Made by a program: the position numbers and the translations under genes. Positions 35,286-44,378 of a DNA stretch of 64,000 bases are shown piece by piece. The stretch is from JABURQ01 sp029243145 (GTDB taxonomy: Bacteria > Planctomycetota > Planctomycetia > Planctomycetales > Planctomycetaceae). Every line of letters begins with the position of its first letter. The stretch's first letter is position 1. Where the stretch lies: the NCBI GenBank assembly GCA_965660145.1, contig CBFHYX010000002.1, positions 310,001-374,000 of the forward strand, given 5' to 3'. The notes under the pieces were generated by a model. It had not been told where the DNA came from. It made no database searches and saw only the letters and a program-made list of their open reading frames with translations.

Positions 35286-35334
35286 GGAAACGGTCCTTGA
35301 TCGAGACAGTCTGAAGAATCGCTCTTCCTTCTCT

Positions 35335-37092
35335 CTATTTCACCCTCTCTAACGTCAGCAGACGAAACTCCATCGCCTCGTCACCGGGGATCTCCGTCGC
35401 CTGCAAGGTCATGGTGCCTGTTCCCTTTTTCAAGTCAATCTGACCGATGGGAACTGATTTGAAATTTTTCACGTAAGATTCTTGCCGTGCATCACGGTCG
35501 TGTTCGGCTCCCAACTCGGGGACATCATGGGCGACTTTGATTTCGAATGACAGGACCGACTCATTGAAACGCAGTTCGCATTTCGCACCAGATTCTTTCG
35601 CCGCATAATACAGAACGACTTTGTAGGTGCCGCTCTCTCCCACTTCCGCTTTCCAGGTAATTTTGTCGTCGGTCGATTTCCAATTTCGGAAGAACGAACA
35701 GTTGGGAAACTTATTGGATCGCTTAATGCCGCCGTGAGCAACACCATCACGAGCAGGCAGTTGCGTCAGCGGCGAACCGGGATGGGCGATCACGAATGGG
35801 CGTTCGTCTTGGTAATAATCGGTCATAAACTCGTCATTGTGTTTTTGCACGACAGCCATCAACTGCTGCGAAATTTTCGGATGTTGCTTGCTGATGTCAT
35901 GGCGTTGTCCGGGATCGGCAATCATGTCGTACAACTTCGCTTGATGATCGAGTCGATACTGCTGAGAGCGGGCACTGACTTTCTTTCCCCATTGATTGAT
36001 CAGAATTCGATCACCCCAGCCACCATTTTTACCCAATAGAAGTGGTTTAAGGCTTTTTCCATCCAGCGGCTTTTCCGTTTTGTATGAGACACCGGCCAGA
36101 TCGCAGAAGGTTGGCAACAGGTCGCGAGCTGACGAAATCTGTGGAATGCTTGTACCGGGATCGATCTCGGCTGGCCAGCGAATGTAGAGAGGACTACGAA
36201 CACCTCCTTCGTCGGTCGATCCCTTACGGCCTCGCATCCCACCATTCCAGCGAACACCATTTGGGCCGTTGTCATGAAACCAGACGACAATCGTATTCTC
36301 GGTAACGCCCATCCGCTCAAGTTTTTCCAACACCCGACCCACATTCCAATCAAGATTTTCACACATCGCCAACGCGCATCGTTTGTGGTTGTCTTTACCA
36401 GCCGGTTCTTTCTGTTGTTCATTGGAGAACTTCAGCGGCTTGTCGGCAAACTTGTCCCAAAATGGATCGGGAACTTGCATCGGGGAATGTGGTGTGTTGT
36501 AAGGCAGATAGGCGAGGAACGGTTTACCCTCTTTGTGGGCCGACTCCATGAATGTCATCGCGTGATTGGTGAAGTCATCGATACAGAATCCTTGACCATC
36601 GACAATCTGGCCGTTGTGTTCGAGCATCGGATCGAAATAGTTGCCCCAGTGACCGCTACAGAATCCATAAAACTCATCAAAGCCTCGACCGTTTGGATGA
36701 TAGGGATATTGCATCCCGTTATGCCATTTCCCAAACGCACCGGTTGCATAACCGGCTGAACGGAACAAATCGGCAATCGTTGTTTCATCGAGGTCCATTC
36801 GCTCGCCACCCGCGGACGTTGAATAAACTCCCGAACGGGCATGGTGTCGGCCAGTCAGAAACTCGGACCGTGTGGGAGAACAGACAGGGCAAACATAAAA
36901 CCGGTCGAAGCTGGCTCCCTCGGTTTTTAAAGAATCAATGTGAGGAGTGGCAAGGTCAGTATTGCCTGAACTGGAAAGATCTCCCCAGCCTTGATCGTCG
37001 CTGAGAAATACAACCACATTGGGATGATCGGCGGCGAACAAAGAGGATGAAAACAAAAACATGAGCAAAGAAAACGATGTGCGTAGTTTCAT
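35335..37092 (-). CDS. exported S1 sulfatase with C-terminal beta domain
   Basis: A 585-residue sulfatase with a signal peptide (SLLMFLFSSSLFA). Metal ligands appear in VVVFLSDDQGWGDL, the formylglycine motif is CSPTR with Cys71, and FHDNGPNGVRWNGG and GMRGRKGSTDEGGVRSPLYI carry further active-site residues. After the sulfatase fold (about residues 20-470) a beta-rich extension (KITWKAEVGESGTYKVVLYY to the end) may bind substrate. It would remove sulfate from a polymer outside the cytoplasm and needs a formylglycine-generating enzyme, not present here. ATG at 37092 is chosen because the signal starts there. The DUF1552 gene ends 63 bases upstream. Confidence 0.88.
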   Translation of the reverse strand: MKLRTSFSLLMFLFSSSLFAADHPNVVVFLSDDQGWGDLSSSGNTDLATPHIDSLKTEGASFDRFYVCPVCSPTRSEFLTGRHHARSGVYSTSAGGERMDLDETTIADLFRSAGYATGAFGKWHNGMQYPYHPNGRGFDEFYGFCSGHWGNYFDPMLEHNGQIVDGQGFCIDDFTNHAMTFMESAHKEGKPFLAYLPYNTPHSPMQVPDPFWDKFADKPLKFSNEQQKEPAGKDNHKRCALAMCENLDWNVGRVLEKLERMGVTENTIVVWFHDNGPNGVRWNGGMRGRKGSTDEGGVRSPLYIRWPAEIDPGTSIPQISSARDLLPTFCDLAGVSYKTEKPLDGKSLKPLLLGKNGGWGDRILINQWGKKVSARSQQYRLDHQAKLYDMIADPGQRHDISKQHPKISQQLMAVVQKHNDEFMTDYYQDERPFVIAHPGSPLTQLPARDGVAHGGIKRSNKFPNCSFFRNWKSTDDKITWKAEVGESGTYKVVLYYAAKESGAKCELRFNESVLSFEIKVAHDVPELGAEHDRDARQESYVKNFKSVPIGQIDLKKGTGTMTLQATEIPGDEAMEFRLLTLERVK

Positions 37093-37155
37093 AATTGAGC
37101 GTCTCTGTGATCGATGAATTGTGGAATCGCTTTGATACAATACCTAATAATTCGT

Positions 37156-38502
37156 TTACGATTTCAACAATTGGCCAACTGCTCCCGTACTATCCGCGAA
37201 GCGAGGCACATCGAGCCCCATCAACTGGGCCTGAGTCAGCCACAAGTTGGCGAGAGGCGTTCCCTCAGGCAGATTGAGATGCTGGCCAGTCACCAATCGC
37301 CCCCCCCCTGAACCGGCAACGATTGTTGGTAGGTCGGTGTATTGATGTGTCGCCCCATCACCCAAACCCGAGCCGTATGTGAAGAGGGTATTATCGAGCA
37401 ACGAGCTGCCGTCGGATTCTTCGATGCTGTTCATTTTCTCAACCAAGTAGACAAACTGCTCCATATGAAACTTGTCGACTTGTAACAACTGATCGAGAAA
37501 CTGTTTCTGGTTGTGAGACATTTGATGATGGCTCATTGGTTTCTCAAACAGCGACTCGTACTTATAAGGTGTGTCCCAGCGTTCTGGGCCGACCATGAAG
37601 GTTGCCACATTGGTGAGTCCTGTCTGGAGTGCCACAACCATCAGGTCTCCCATCAGGCGGATGTATTCTCCCCGAGGAAGATGGGCTTCAGGCGGTTCTT
37701 CGAGTTTGACCAGACTGAGTTCCGTTTTCATTTTTTCGAGTTTGTCCATCTGTTGCTCGATGGAACGAATCGAATCGAAATACTCAGAGAATTTCTCGCG
37801 GTCGCGCACGCCGAGTTGCTGTTTCATGGAGCGTGCATCTTCGAGAACCAAGTCCGTGATGTTGCGAAACTGATTAATCTCCTGAGTGCCGAACAGTCGA
37901 CGATACATTTTTCGCGGATCGCGAATTGACGGTGCAACGTGACCGGTGCCGTACCACGAAATGTTGTCGAAGTAGATCGACTCTTTATTGTCCTTGTGAG
38001 AATTACAACTGAATTCTAACGAGCGGAACGGGGTGGACTTCCCAATCTTGTCAGCGACAAGATGATCGAGAGTTCGGTCGAGCGGCCAAGCTGATCGCTT
38101 GATACTGAAAGGCGGGGCACTGCTCAAATAGCAGGACGCACATTGGGCATGCACGTCGGTTCCTTGCTGGAAGGTGCGATCCATACCGGTGATCAATGTG
38201 ATCTTATCTTTCACCGATTCCAGAGGCTGCATGGTCGGCGTCAGGTTAAGTGGTTGGAGACCGAGCGGTATTTTTGCGGTCTGCTCAATCTCCTGCTGAC
38301 TGCTGGTGAACTTGGGGATGATGGCATCTTTTTCGCCGGGAAAGAATCCGCGTCTGACAACACCAATCGGCACATAATAAAAGGCTAGTCTTTGAGCAAT
38401 TTTCGCTGCTGGAGCACCCCATGAAAGGCTTTCCAGAAACGGCAGAGATAGTGCCGTCCCACCAATACCTTGCAGAAAATTACGTCGTGAGAGATCTTGC
38501 AT
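37156..38502 (-). CDS. DUF1552 Tat-exported protein
   Basis: A 448-residue protein with a twin-arginine signal (SRRNFLQGIGGTALSLPFL) and the DUF1552 plan. It has QRLAFYYVPIGVVRRGFFP near the N-terminus, LITGMDRTFQQGTDVHAQC, a helical region with EYFDSIRSIEQQMDKLE, and SLLDNTLFTYGSGLGDGATH near the end. The fold is related to alkaline-phosphatase-like enzymes, but no activity is established. The preceding cytochrome gene stops two bases before this ATG, the usual pairing of a DUF1592-type cytochrome with DUF1552. Confidence 0.92.
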   Translation of the reverse strand: MQDLSRRNFLQGIGGTALSLPFLESLSWGAPAAKIAQRLAFYYVPIGVVRRGFFPGEKDAIIPKFTSSQQEIEQTAKIPLGLQPLNLTPTMQPLESVKDKITLITGMDRTFQQGTDVHAQCASCYLSSAPPFSIKRSAWPLDRTLDHLVADKIGKSTPFRSLEFSCNSHKDNKESIYFDNISWYGTGHVAPSIRDPRKMYRRLFGTQEINQFRNITDLVLEDARSMKQQLGVRDREKFSEYFDSIRSIEQQMDKLEKMKTELSLVKLEEPPEAHLPRGEYIRLMGDLMVVALQTGLTNVATFMVGPERWDTPYKYESLFEKPMSHHQMSHNQKQFLDQLLQVDKFHMEQFVYLVEKMNSIEESDGSSLLDNTLFTYGSGLGDGATHQYTDLPTIVAGSGGGRLVTGQHLNLPEGTPLANLWLTQAQLMGLDVPRFADSTGAVGQLLKS

Positions 38503-38504
38503 CG

Positions 38505-40607
38505 TTATTCACTCGTACTTGAAGTGGGGGTGGTTTTCTGGTGGTGTTTTGTGACCGCGATACCCGGGTTGGTCTTCGTTAAGAACGGCTCGCTCAACAC
38601 AATATGATTCAACAAAGACTTGATGTGATATTCGTCATGAATTGTATCCGTTACGATTTGATCGAGTGCGGGAGAGTCGGCGGCTGTCAGCTCGCGTGCC
38701 AGCGAGAACGATAACAAATGACTGGCAAACGCTCGCGTGAAACGATCTTTCTCTTCAACAATCGCGTCTTTAAATTCAACGACATTCGAAAACTTGTGTT
38801 TGCGAAACAAAACTCCACCCGAATCCACATCACGCCCATTTTCGTACTTGTCACGCCACTTGCCGATGGCATCAAAGTTTTCCACGGCAAAGCCAAAGGG
38901 GTCAATCTTTTCATGACACCCCGCACAGTCGGCTCGTTCGCGATGGAGTGCCAGTCGTTCACGGAGAGTCAGATTGGCCTCTTCAGTTGGTGGTTTTTCC
39001 GAGAGTGGCGGAACATCTGCGGGAGGCGGCTCGGGTGGATCGTTAAAAATGACAGCAGCAATCCAGGCACCGCGCGTGATGGGTTTGGTCTCTTCCGTTC
39101 CCGAATTCATCGACATGATGGCCGCGTTCGTGATGACTCCCCCTTGCCGACGGTCGGAGATTTCCACTCGTCTGAAAGGGATGCCAGTCACCGGGCCTAT
39201 GTTTGATTTCCCCGGAACTTTTCTTCCATACCAGAGGATTTCCATGCGATCAGATCGATAGCTGAAATCGGGATCGATCAGATCGACAATCGACCGATCT
39301 TCAATCAATACCGTTTCAAACAAGAGCAGCGGTTCGAGCATCAAATGCATGCTGCTACGATACTTCGAGAAGTAATACTCGGGGAAGTGGTTGCGATTCG
39401 GAACTGCGGAAATAATCCGCTCTAATTGAAGCCACTGTGATGGAAAACTGTCGCAGAAGCGTTTCAGTTTTCTATCTTTCATCATCCGGTCGACTTGATT
39501 GGAGAGGACTTCAGGATCATGCAATTTGCCTTCACGACACAGTGTCAGTAACGTCTCATCGGGGATACTCCCCCACAGAAAAAACGAGAGCCGAGAAGCC
39601 AGCTCGTAGTCTTCAATCGGTTGCGCTGTATTTTTATCGGCGGCTGCTTCATACAGATAGAGAAACATGGGCGAAGCAATCGCACCAGATGCAGCAGCTT
39701 TCATGCTATTGGTAAAGGTTTCACCCGAATCGATCTGGCCACTCACAAAATTAGTATAGCGATCCAGTAGTTTTTCGGAGGGGGGACGACGAAACGCACG
39801 CGTCAGGAACTTTTCCAATCGCGCACGAATTTCTGACTCATACGCTTCCTTGCTAGCTGGTTCCGCAAAATACTCTTTCCAAATGCCGACAGATCGCGCG
39901 TCAAAGTCGGGACTTTCGACAATCGAACGGCTCAACGTCATGAACGCTTCGAGCAATAACGGCGAAAGTGATAAATGATCGCCGCGATTGTCGTAACCAT
40001 GCTCGGCCCGTAAGTCTTGAGGGAACGGAGCGACACCGGCGAGACGTTTTTCGATCAGTTGTGATTTCCCCAAAGGTCGGCTACCAACGGTCACCACATC
40101 GGGCATCTTGCCAGTCGCGGGCTGGAAATAATTATTGTGCTCGCGGGCCATCCGCTCAGGCAAGGTAAAGACAACACGATTCAATCGAAATAGATCTTCA
40201 ACCGCGTTGCTGTACTGAAAACGATTCATCCGGCGAAGCGGTGCCTGCGAATACGTTTTGGCATTTTTCACAACCTCGTTCAAAGCGTGCTCAAAATAGA
40301 GCACCAGTTGCTTGCGCGTCTGGTCATCGAGGGCCGGTTCGTCTTCCGGTGGCATCTCTTCATATTCGAGAGCGTCAATCAGCGATTGTAGCAACTCTGG
40401 GTTGCCCGTTAATTTATTGACATCCGTGACTGCCAGCAGATTCAAATCTCCTGCGAGCTTCTTTTTCTGGCCATGACATTTCACGCAATGCTGTGTAAAG
40501 GTTGGTTTGACCAGTTTGAGAAAAGGATCGTCGGGATTCTCTCCCTGTACCGGTCCCGGTAGCGCAACAGTGAGAAGAATCATGATGAGGCAAACGCGAG
40601 CGTTCAT
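38505..40607 (-). CDS. planctomycete-type cytochrome with DUF1587/1595/1592/1588/1585
   Basis: A 700-residue exported protein with a signal peptide (LIMILLTVALPGPVQG). The first heme motif is CVKCH (Cys41, Cys44, His45) in a planctomycete cytochrome c domain. Then come DUF1587 (RRMNRFQYSNAVEDLFRL), DUF1595 (FLTRAFRRPPSEKLLDRY), DUF1592 (ELASRLSFFLWGSIPDETLL) and DUF1588 (GVITNAAIMSMNSGTEETKP). A second heme-like motif, CAGCHEKIDPFG near residue 560, precedes DUF1585. The chemistry of this system is unknown. It is tightly linked to DUF1552 and lies between two sulfatases, hinting at a role in sulfated polymer use. Confidence 0.92.
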   Translation of the reverse strand: MNARVCLIMILLTVALPGPVQGENPDDPFLKLVKPTFTQHCVKCHGQKKKLAGDLNLLAVTDVNKLTGNPELLQSLIDALEYEEMPPEDEPALDDQTRKQLVLYFEHALNEVVKNAKTYSQAPLRRMNRFQYSNAVEDLFRLNRVVFTLPERMAREHNNYFQPATGKMPDVVTVGSRPLGKSQLIEKRLAGVAPFPQDLRAEHGYDNRGDHLSLSPLLLEAFMTLSRSIVESPDFDARSVGIWKEYFAEPASKEAYESEIRARLEKFLTRAFRRPPSEKLLDRYTNFVSGQIDSGETFTNSMKAAASGAIASPMFLYLYEAAADKNTAQPIEDYELASRLSFFLWGSIPDETLLTLCREGKLHDPEVLSNQVDRMMKDRKLKRFCDSFPSQWLQLERIISAVPNRNHFPEYYFSKYRSSMHLMLEPLLLFETVLIEDRSIVDLIDPDFSYRSDRMEILWYGRKVPGKSNIGPVTGIPFRRVEISDRRQGGVITNAAIMSMNSGTEETKPITRGAWIAAVIFNDPPEPPPADVPPLSEKPPTEEANLTLRERLALHRERADCAGCHEKIDPFGFAVENFDAIGKWRDKYENGRDVDSGGVLFRKHKFSNVVEFKDAIVEEKDRFTRAFASHLLSFSLARELTAADSPALDQIVTDTIHDEYHIKSLLNHIVLSEPFLTKTNPGIAVTKHHQKTTPTSSTSE

Positions 40608-40778
40608 GAGATCTTGGTTGTCTTTATCAGGACGTATGACGGGAAGGACGGAAAATCACACCCATTACTATAACCGATGAGAGTCCTTGATCGTCATCTT
40701 TATCGAGAAATCCCCATAGCAAACGCTGAAGAGTATTGGCTTTCGACATCCCATTAAAACTGCCAAAAGACGCTCGTT

Positions 40779-42497
40779 TCAAGGCTTGGGAACAATGGCT
40801 TTTGCTGTACGATCTCCCACACGAAAATATCCCAGAGGTTGCTCATCTTCATTCGTAATCATCCAGACCGCACCGGGACGAGTCTGTTGTGATTTTTGTT
40901 TTCCAGCGGCAATCTCTGCATAGAATTTCTGCCCACCTTCAAGATCTCGCCAGAACAGTTTCACAGTATTTCCTGATCGATTCAGAAAATGAACCTGAAA
41001 CGGCGCACCATCTGGTTTGGAGACGGGTGCCTCTTTGCCCTTCAGGCGATGCCATTTCAATGCGTCCAATGAATTGACGCTCGGCTCGGGTTTGGGAGCG
41101 AACTTTTTGGGGACGAGTTGTCGCATCTTTTGAAGTTTCTCGGTGTGTTCTGGTTTCGATGCTAGGTTGGTCCACTCATAGGAGTCAGCTTTAATGTCGT
41201 ATAGCTCTTCATCTCCTTCTGAATATTTGATGTACCTCCAACGATCCGTGCTGATCGCCACACTCCCCCGATCTCCCAGATAAGTATATGACGCATGTGG
41301 CCATTCCGCTTGTGGATTTCTCAAAAGCGGAACAAGGCTCGGTCCGTCGTGATGCGTTTCCGATTTCTGCCCGCATAACTCCAACAGAGTAGGAAACAAC
41401 GACAACAGATTCACCGGACGATCACAAACAGCGGGCGTCGTCCCTTCAGAAAAGGCGGGCGTCTTTTTGGGGACGCGAATCATCAACGGCACGCGGGTCG
41501 CCTGTCGCCAACCGGTAAACTTCTGCCAATGTTGTTTCTCACCCAAATGCCAACCGTGATCGGACCACAAAACAACAATCGTTGTGTCGGCATACGGACT
41601 TTGTTCGAGTGCATCGAGAACTCGCCCGAGCATTGCATCGGCAAAATGAATCGACGCCAAATAGCCCTGAATACCTTTCTTCCATTGGCCTTCATTTTGG
41701 ATATGTTCGAAGTAGCGATTCGGTCCGCGTTTCTTTCCGGCTGGTGGTAGATCATCGAGGTCATCCAGCTTGTAGCCGGGCGGTAACTGGATTGATTCCA
41801 AAGGGAACGGTTCAAAATACTTCGCCGGTACAAACCACGGTTCGTGAGGACGATAAATTCCACAGGCGAGAAAAAGTGGAGTATTTCGGCTGATCTGTAA
41901 CTGTTCACCGACCCATTTTGAGACCAGATAATCGCCGCCGTATTCTTCATCAGTGGCATCAAGCGGACCCCAATCGGTTTCCACGTATTGCCACGGGCCA
42001 CCTCTCGGTAACGAGAGCGGACGTTTTTCGGGATACAAAGTTCGCGGGAAAGGATTCTCGCTCTTCGCATCGGGATAATAGTCATCCCACGAATCGGCAT
42101 CGATAAAGTAATGCAGCATCTTCCCGGAACCCGCCGCGTGATAGCCGTGCCGCGAGAATGTCTTCGGCATGATCTCGGCAGAAGGCAGGATCTCCCGCAT
42201 TTTCTGACCATTGTCATAGAGTCCCGATTGATGCGGCGAGATGCCCGTCATGATGGCCGTGCGAGAGGGATTACAGGCAGGAGCCGGGCAGTGAGCATTC
42301 GTAAACAGCATGCTCGACTTGGCGAGACGATCCAAATTTGGCGTAATGGCTTGAGGATGCCCCCCCATGCAACCGATCCAGTCATTGAGATCGTCCATCG
42401 CAATGAACAGGATATTGGGTGGCGAGAGTTGCAGGGAGGCTGCAACTGGAGATATATCAATCGACAAAAGAAAGATCAGAAAGCACCAGCGAGTCAT
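40779..42497 (-). CDS. exported S1 sulfatase, iduronate-2-sulfatase-like
   Basis: A 572-residue sulfatase with a signal peptide (MTRWCFLIFLLSIDISPVAA). The N-terminal metal motif ILFIAMDDLNDWIGCMGGHP and the formylglycine motif CNPSR (Cys75) are of the iduronate-2-sulfatase/choline-sulfatase type. VVLWSDHGWHLGEKQHWQKF is also characteristic. A small C-terminal beta domain (about residues 490-572, PFQVHFLNRSGNTVKLFWRD) is extra and may bind substrate. ATG at 42497 opens the signal. Another sulfatase lies 72 bases upstream. Confidence 0.88.
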   Translation of the reverse strand: MTRWCFLIFLLSIDISPVAASLQLSPPNILFIAMDDLNDWIGCMGGHPQAITPNLDRLAKSSMLFTNAHCPAPACNPSRTAIMTGISPHQSGLYDNGQKMREILPSAEIMPKTFSRHGYHAAGSGKMLHYFIDADSWDDYYPDAKSENPFPRTLYPEKRPLSLPRGGPWQYVETDWGPLDATDEEYGGDYLVSKWVGEQLQISRNTPLFLACGIYRPHEPWFVPAKYFEPFPLESIQLPPGYKLDDLDDLPPAGKKRGPNRYFEHIQNEGQWKKGIQGYLASIHFADAMLGRVLDALEQSPYADTTIVVLWSDHGWHLGEKQHWQKFTGWRQATRVPLMIRVPKKTPAFSEGTTPAVCDRPVNLLSLFPTLLELCGQKSETHHDGPSLVPLLRNPQAEWPHASYTYLGDRGSVAISTDRWRYIKYSEGDEELYDIKADSYEWTNLASKPEHTEKLQKMRQLVPKKFAPKPEPSVNSLDALKWHRLKGKEAPVSKPDGAPFQVHFLNRSGNTVKLFWRDLEGGQKFYAEIAAGKQKSQQTRPGAVWMITNEDEQPLGYFRVGDRTAKAIVPKP

Positions 42498-42569
42498 GAA
42501 TGCACCGTGAAAAATTTCAAGAGAAAGCTTGACAGGCACAGCCTGACCTACAAAATTTGCGATATGAAC

Positions 42570-44102
42570 CTACGGAATCATGGGCTTTAGCGGCTGTGAC
42601 GGATTCTCTTTGCTGACAGGATATTGCCCATCGTGAGCCTCCATCGAGGCGACCAACTTCTTCATCATGGTGCGTAATTGAGCTGGCTCTTTCTCGGCCA
42701 GGTTGGTCGATTCAAACGGATCGTTCTTCAAATTGTAGAGCTGATAGTGTGAGCCGTCCGATTGCTTCGAGGGATAGAAATGATAGACCACCTTCCAGTC
42801 TCCGTTTCGATAAACGGTGAAGTAATCGCTGCGATGCGGCGCGTGGGGATAGTTCATCAGAAATTCTTCGGAACGAGAGGAGTCCGGTTTTCCCGTCAAT
42901 AATGTGTCGAGCAGTCTTCCATCGACTTTATGACCGTTGGGGATTTTAACATCGGTCAGATTCAAAATGGTCGGGAACAAATCCATCACGGCGGCCTGTT
43001 GCGGTTGAATCACGTTGGCCGGGATGGGGAGTTTCTGCTGATGAATGTTCTTACTGTTGGGTTGCGCCCAGGCGGCAATGAACGGCACACGCATGCCACC
43101 CTCGTAATGAGCGCCTTTTTTACCTCGCAACGGAGCCGCACAGGCGACTTCATGCTGGTGGCCGAGTGGGGCATCGGAGCCGTTGTCTCCCAGAAAAATG
43201 ACGAGCGTGTTTTCCGCGACGCCCAATTCATCCAAATGATCAAGAATGTCGCCGAGCGACTTATCCATCCCTTCAATCAAGGTCGCGAAGGCTTGCGCGT
43301 TTTTCGACTTCCCGGAATCTTTATAATGATTCGCAAAGCGAGGATCAGAATTGAACGGTGCGTGCACGGCGTAATGGGACATATACAGATAAAACGGTTT
43401 GTCTGCTCGCACTGTCTCCGTGAGATGTCGTTTCGCTTCGATGGTGAGCGCCTCGGTCAAAAAAGTTTCTGTGCCGTGATACTTATCGAGTCCAGGGACT
43501 TTGTTTTTGCTCTTCGGGTTGCCGTAATTTTTCTCGCCATAATAACTTCCCGGTGCACCGACCGATCGGCCGGCTACGTTGACATCAAACCCTAGATTGA
43601 GTGGCTCAGAGCCAGCGTGTTCTTCTGGCCCGAAGTGTGCTTTGCCGACATGAATCGTTTTATAACCATTCTTGCGGAGGGTTCCGGGGAGAGTGATGTC
43701 AGTTGCATCTAGTCCTTCCCAATCCCAATTGGGTGGGCCGTACGGGCCTTTGTTGTTCTGCCACGGATTGATCCAGTTGGTGGCGTGATGTCGGGCCGCG
43801 TTTTGGCCGGTCATGATCGAATTGCGTGTCGGCGAGCAGACAGACATCGCGTAGAAGTTGTTGAAGCGGACGCCTTGCTTGGCGAGACGTTCCATACTGG
43901 GGGTTCTATAATAATCGTTGAGCGGGTAACGCTTGGGAGTGCCATTTTTATCGGTGAGGAACGCCACCGAAGTATCCATGACGCCCATATCGTCGACCAG
44001 AAAGACGACGATGTTCGGTTTATCTGCCGCTGAGAGAGAGAGGCTGGAGAGTGTATTTGACGAAAGAGTCAGCACGGCGAGAGCGGCAATCAGTAAACGC
44101 AT
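42570..44102 (-). CDS. exported S1 sulfatase, arylsulfatase-A-like
   Basis: A 510-residue sulfatase with a signal peptide (LLIAALAVLTLSSNTLSS). The metal motif is IVVFLVDDMGVMDTSVAF and the formylglycine motif CSPTRN (Cys89). VIFLGDNGSDAPLGHQHE and RGKKGAHYEGGMRVPFI are further active-site segments. A 15-residue insertion after the first motif (LTDKNGTPKRYPLND) is typical of one sulfatase subfamily. ATG at 44102 has GAGG upstream and opens the signal; longer readings are rejected. The next sulfatase follows 72 bases downstream, so the pair is probably cotranscribed. Confidence 0.88.
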   Translation of the reverse strand: MRLLIAALAVLTLSSNTLSSLSLSAADKPNIVVFLVDDMGVMDTSVAFLTDKNGTPKRYPLNDYYRTPSMERLAKQGVRFNNFYAMSVCSPTRNSIMTGQNAARHHATNWINPWQNNKGPYGPPNWDWEGLDATDITLPGTLRKNGYKTIHVGKAHFGPEEHAGSEPLNLGFDVNVAGRSVGAPGSYYGEKNYGNPKSKNKVPGLDKYHGTETFLTEALTIEAKRHLTETVRADKPFYLYMSHYAVHAPFNSDPRFANHYKDSGKSKNAQAFATLIEGMDKSLGDILDHLDELGVAENTLVIFLGDNGSDAPLGHQHEVACAAPLRGKKGAHYEGGMRVPFIAAWAQPNSKNIHQQKLPIPANVIQPQQAAVMDLFPTILNLTDVKIPNGHKVDGRLLDTLLTGKPDSSRSEEFLMNYPHAPHRSDYFTVYRNGDWKVVYHFYPSKQSDGSHYQLYNLKNDPFESTNLAEKEPAQLRTMMKKLVASMEAHDGQYPVSKENPSQPLKPMIP

Positions 44103-44228
44103 GGAAACGGCCTCAGAATAAGGTGTGCTTGAGGTATCAGTGGCAATCGACAAACGTAGCTTCATGTTGCCAGAAACTTGCTGTTTTCCTATTGTTACGC
44201 GCAGACAACCGATGGAGCAAGGTGCGAG

Positions 44229-44378
44229 ATGGCCGATCTGTTCATAATCTTCTTTTTGCTGATCTATATCGGCCACGACTTGCCGCGCGGACACCTCATG
44301 AAAGAACTGACCCAACCCTTCGCGCGGATCATCCGAACCAGATTTCGCGCTGTGATCAATGGCTCAAGACATGAATGA
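44229..44378 (+). CDS. possible small membrane protein
   Basis: A 49-residue frame, MADLFIIFFLLIYIGHDLPR then a basic tail (IIRTRFRAVINGSRHE). It has one transmembrane-like segment and AAGG upstream of the ATG. It lies on the plus strand in the only gap over 250 bases of the minus-strand cluster and overlaps the 3' end of the DUF1552 gene by 15 bases. No homologue is recalled. It may be chance. Confidence 0.3.
   Translation: MADLFIIFFLLIYIGHDLPRGHLMKELTQPFARIIRTRFRAVINGSRHE

Noticed and set aside
41483..42217. Minus-strand open frame of about 240 codons
   Set aside because: It is an alternate frame of the iduronate-sulfatase-like gene, with Arg/Ser-rich text typical of a shadow frame.
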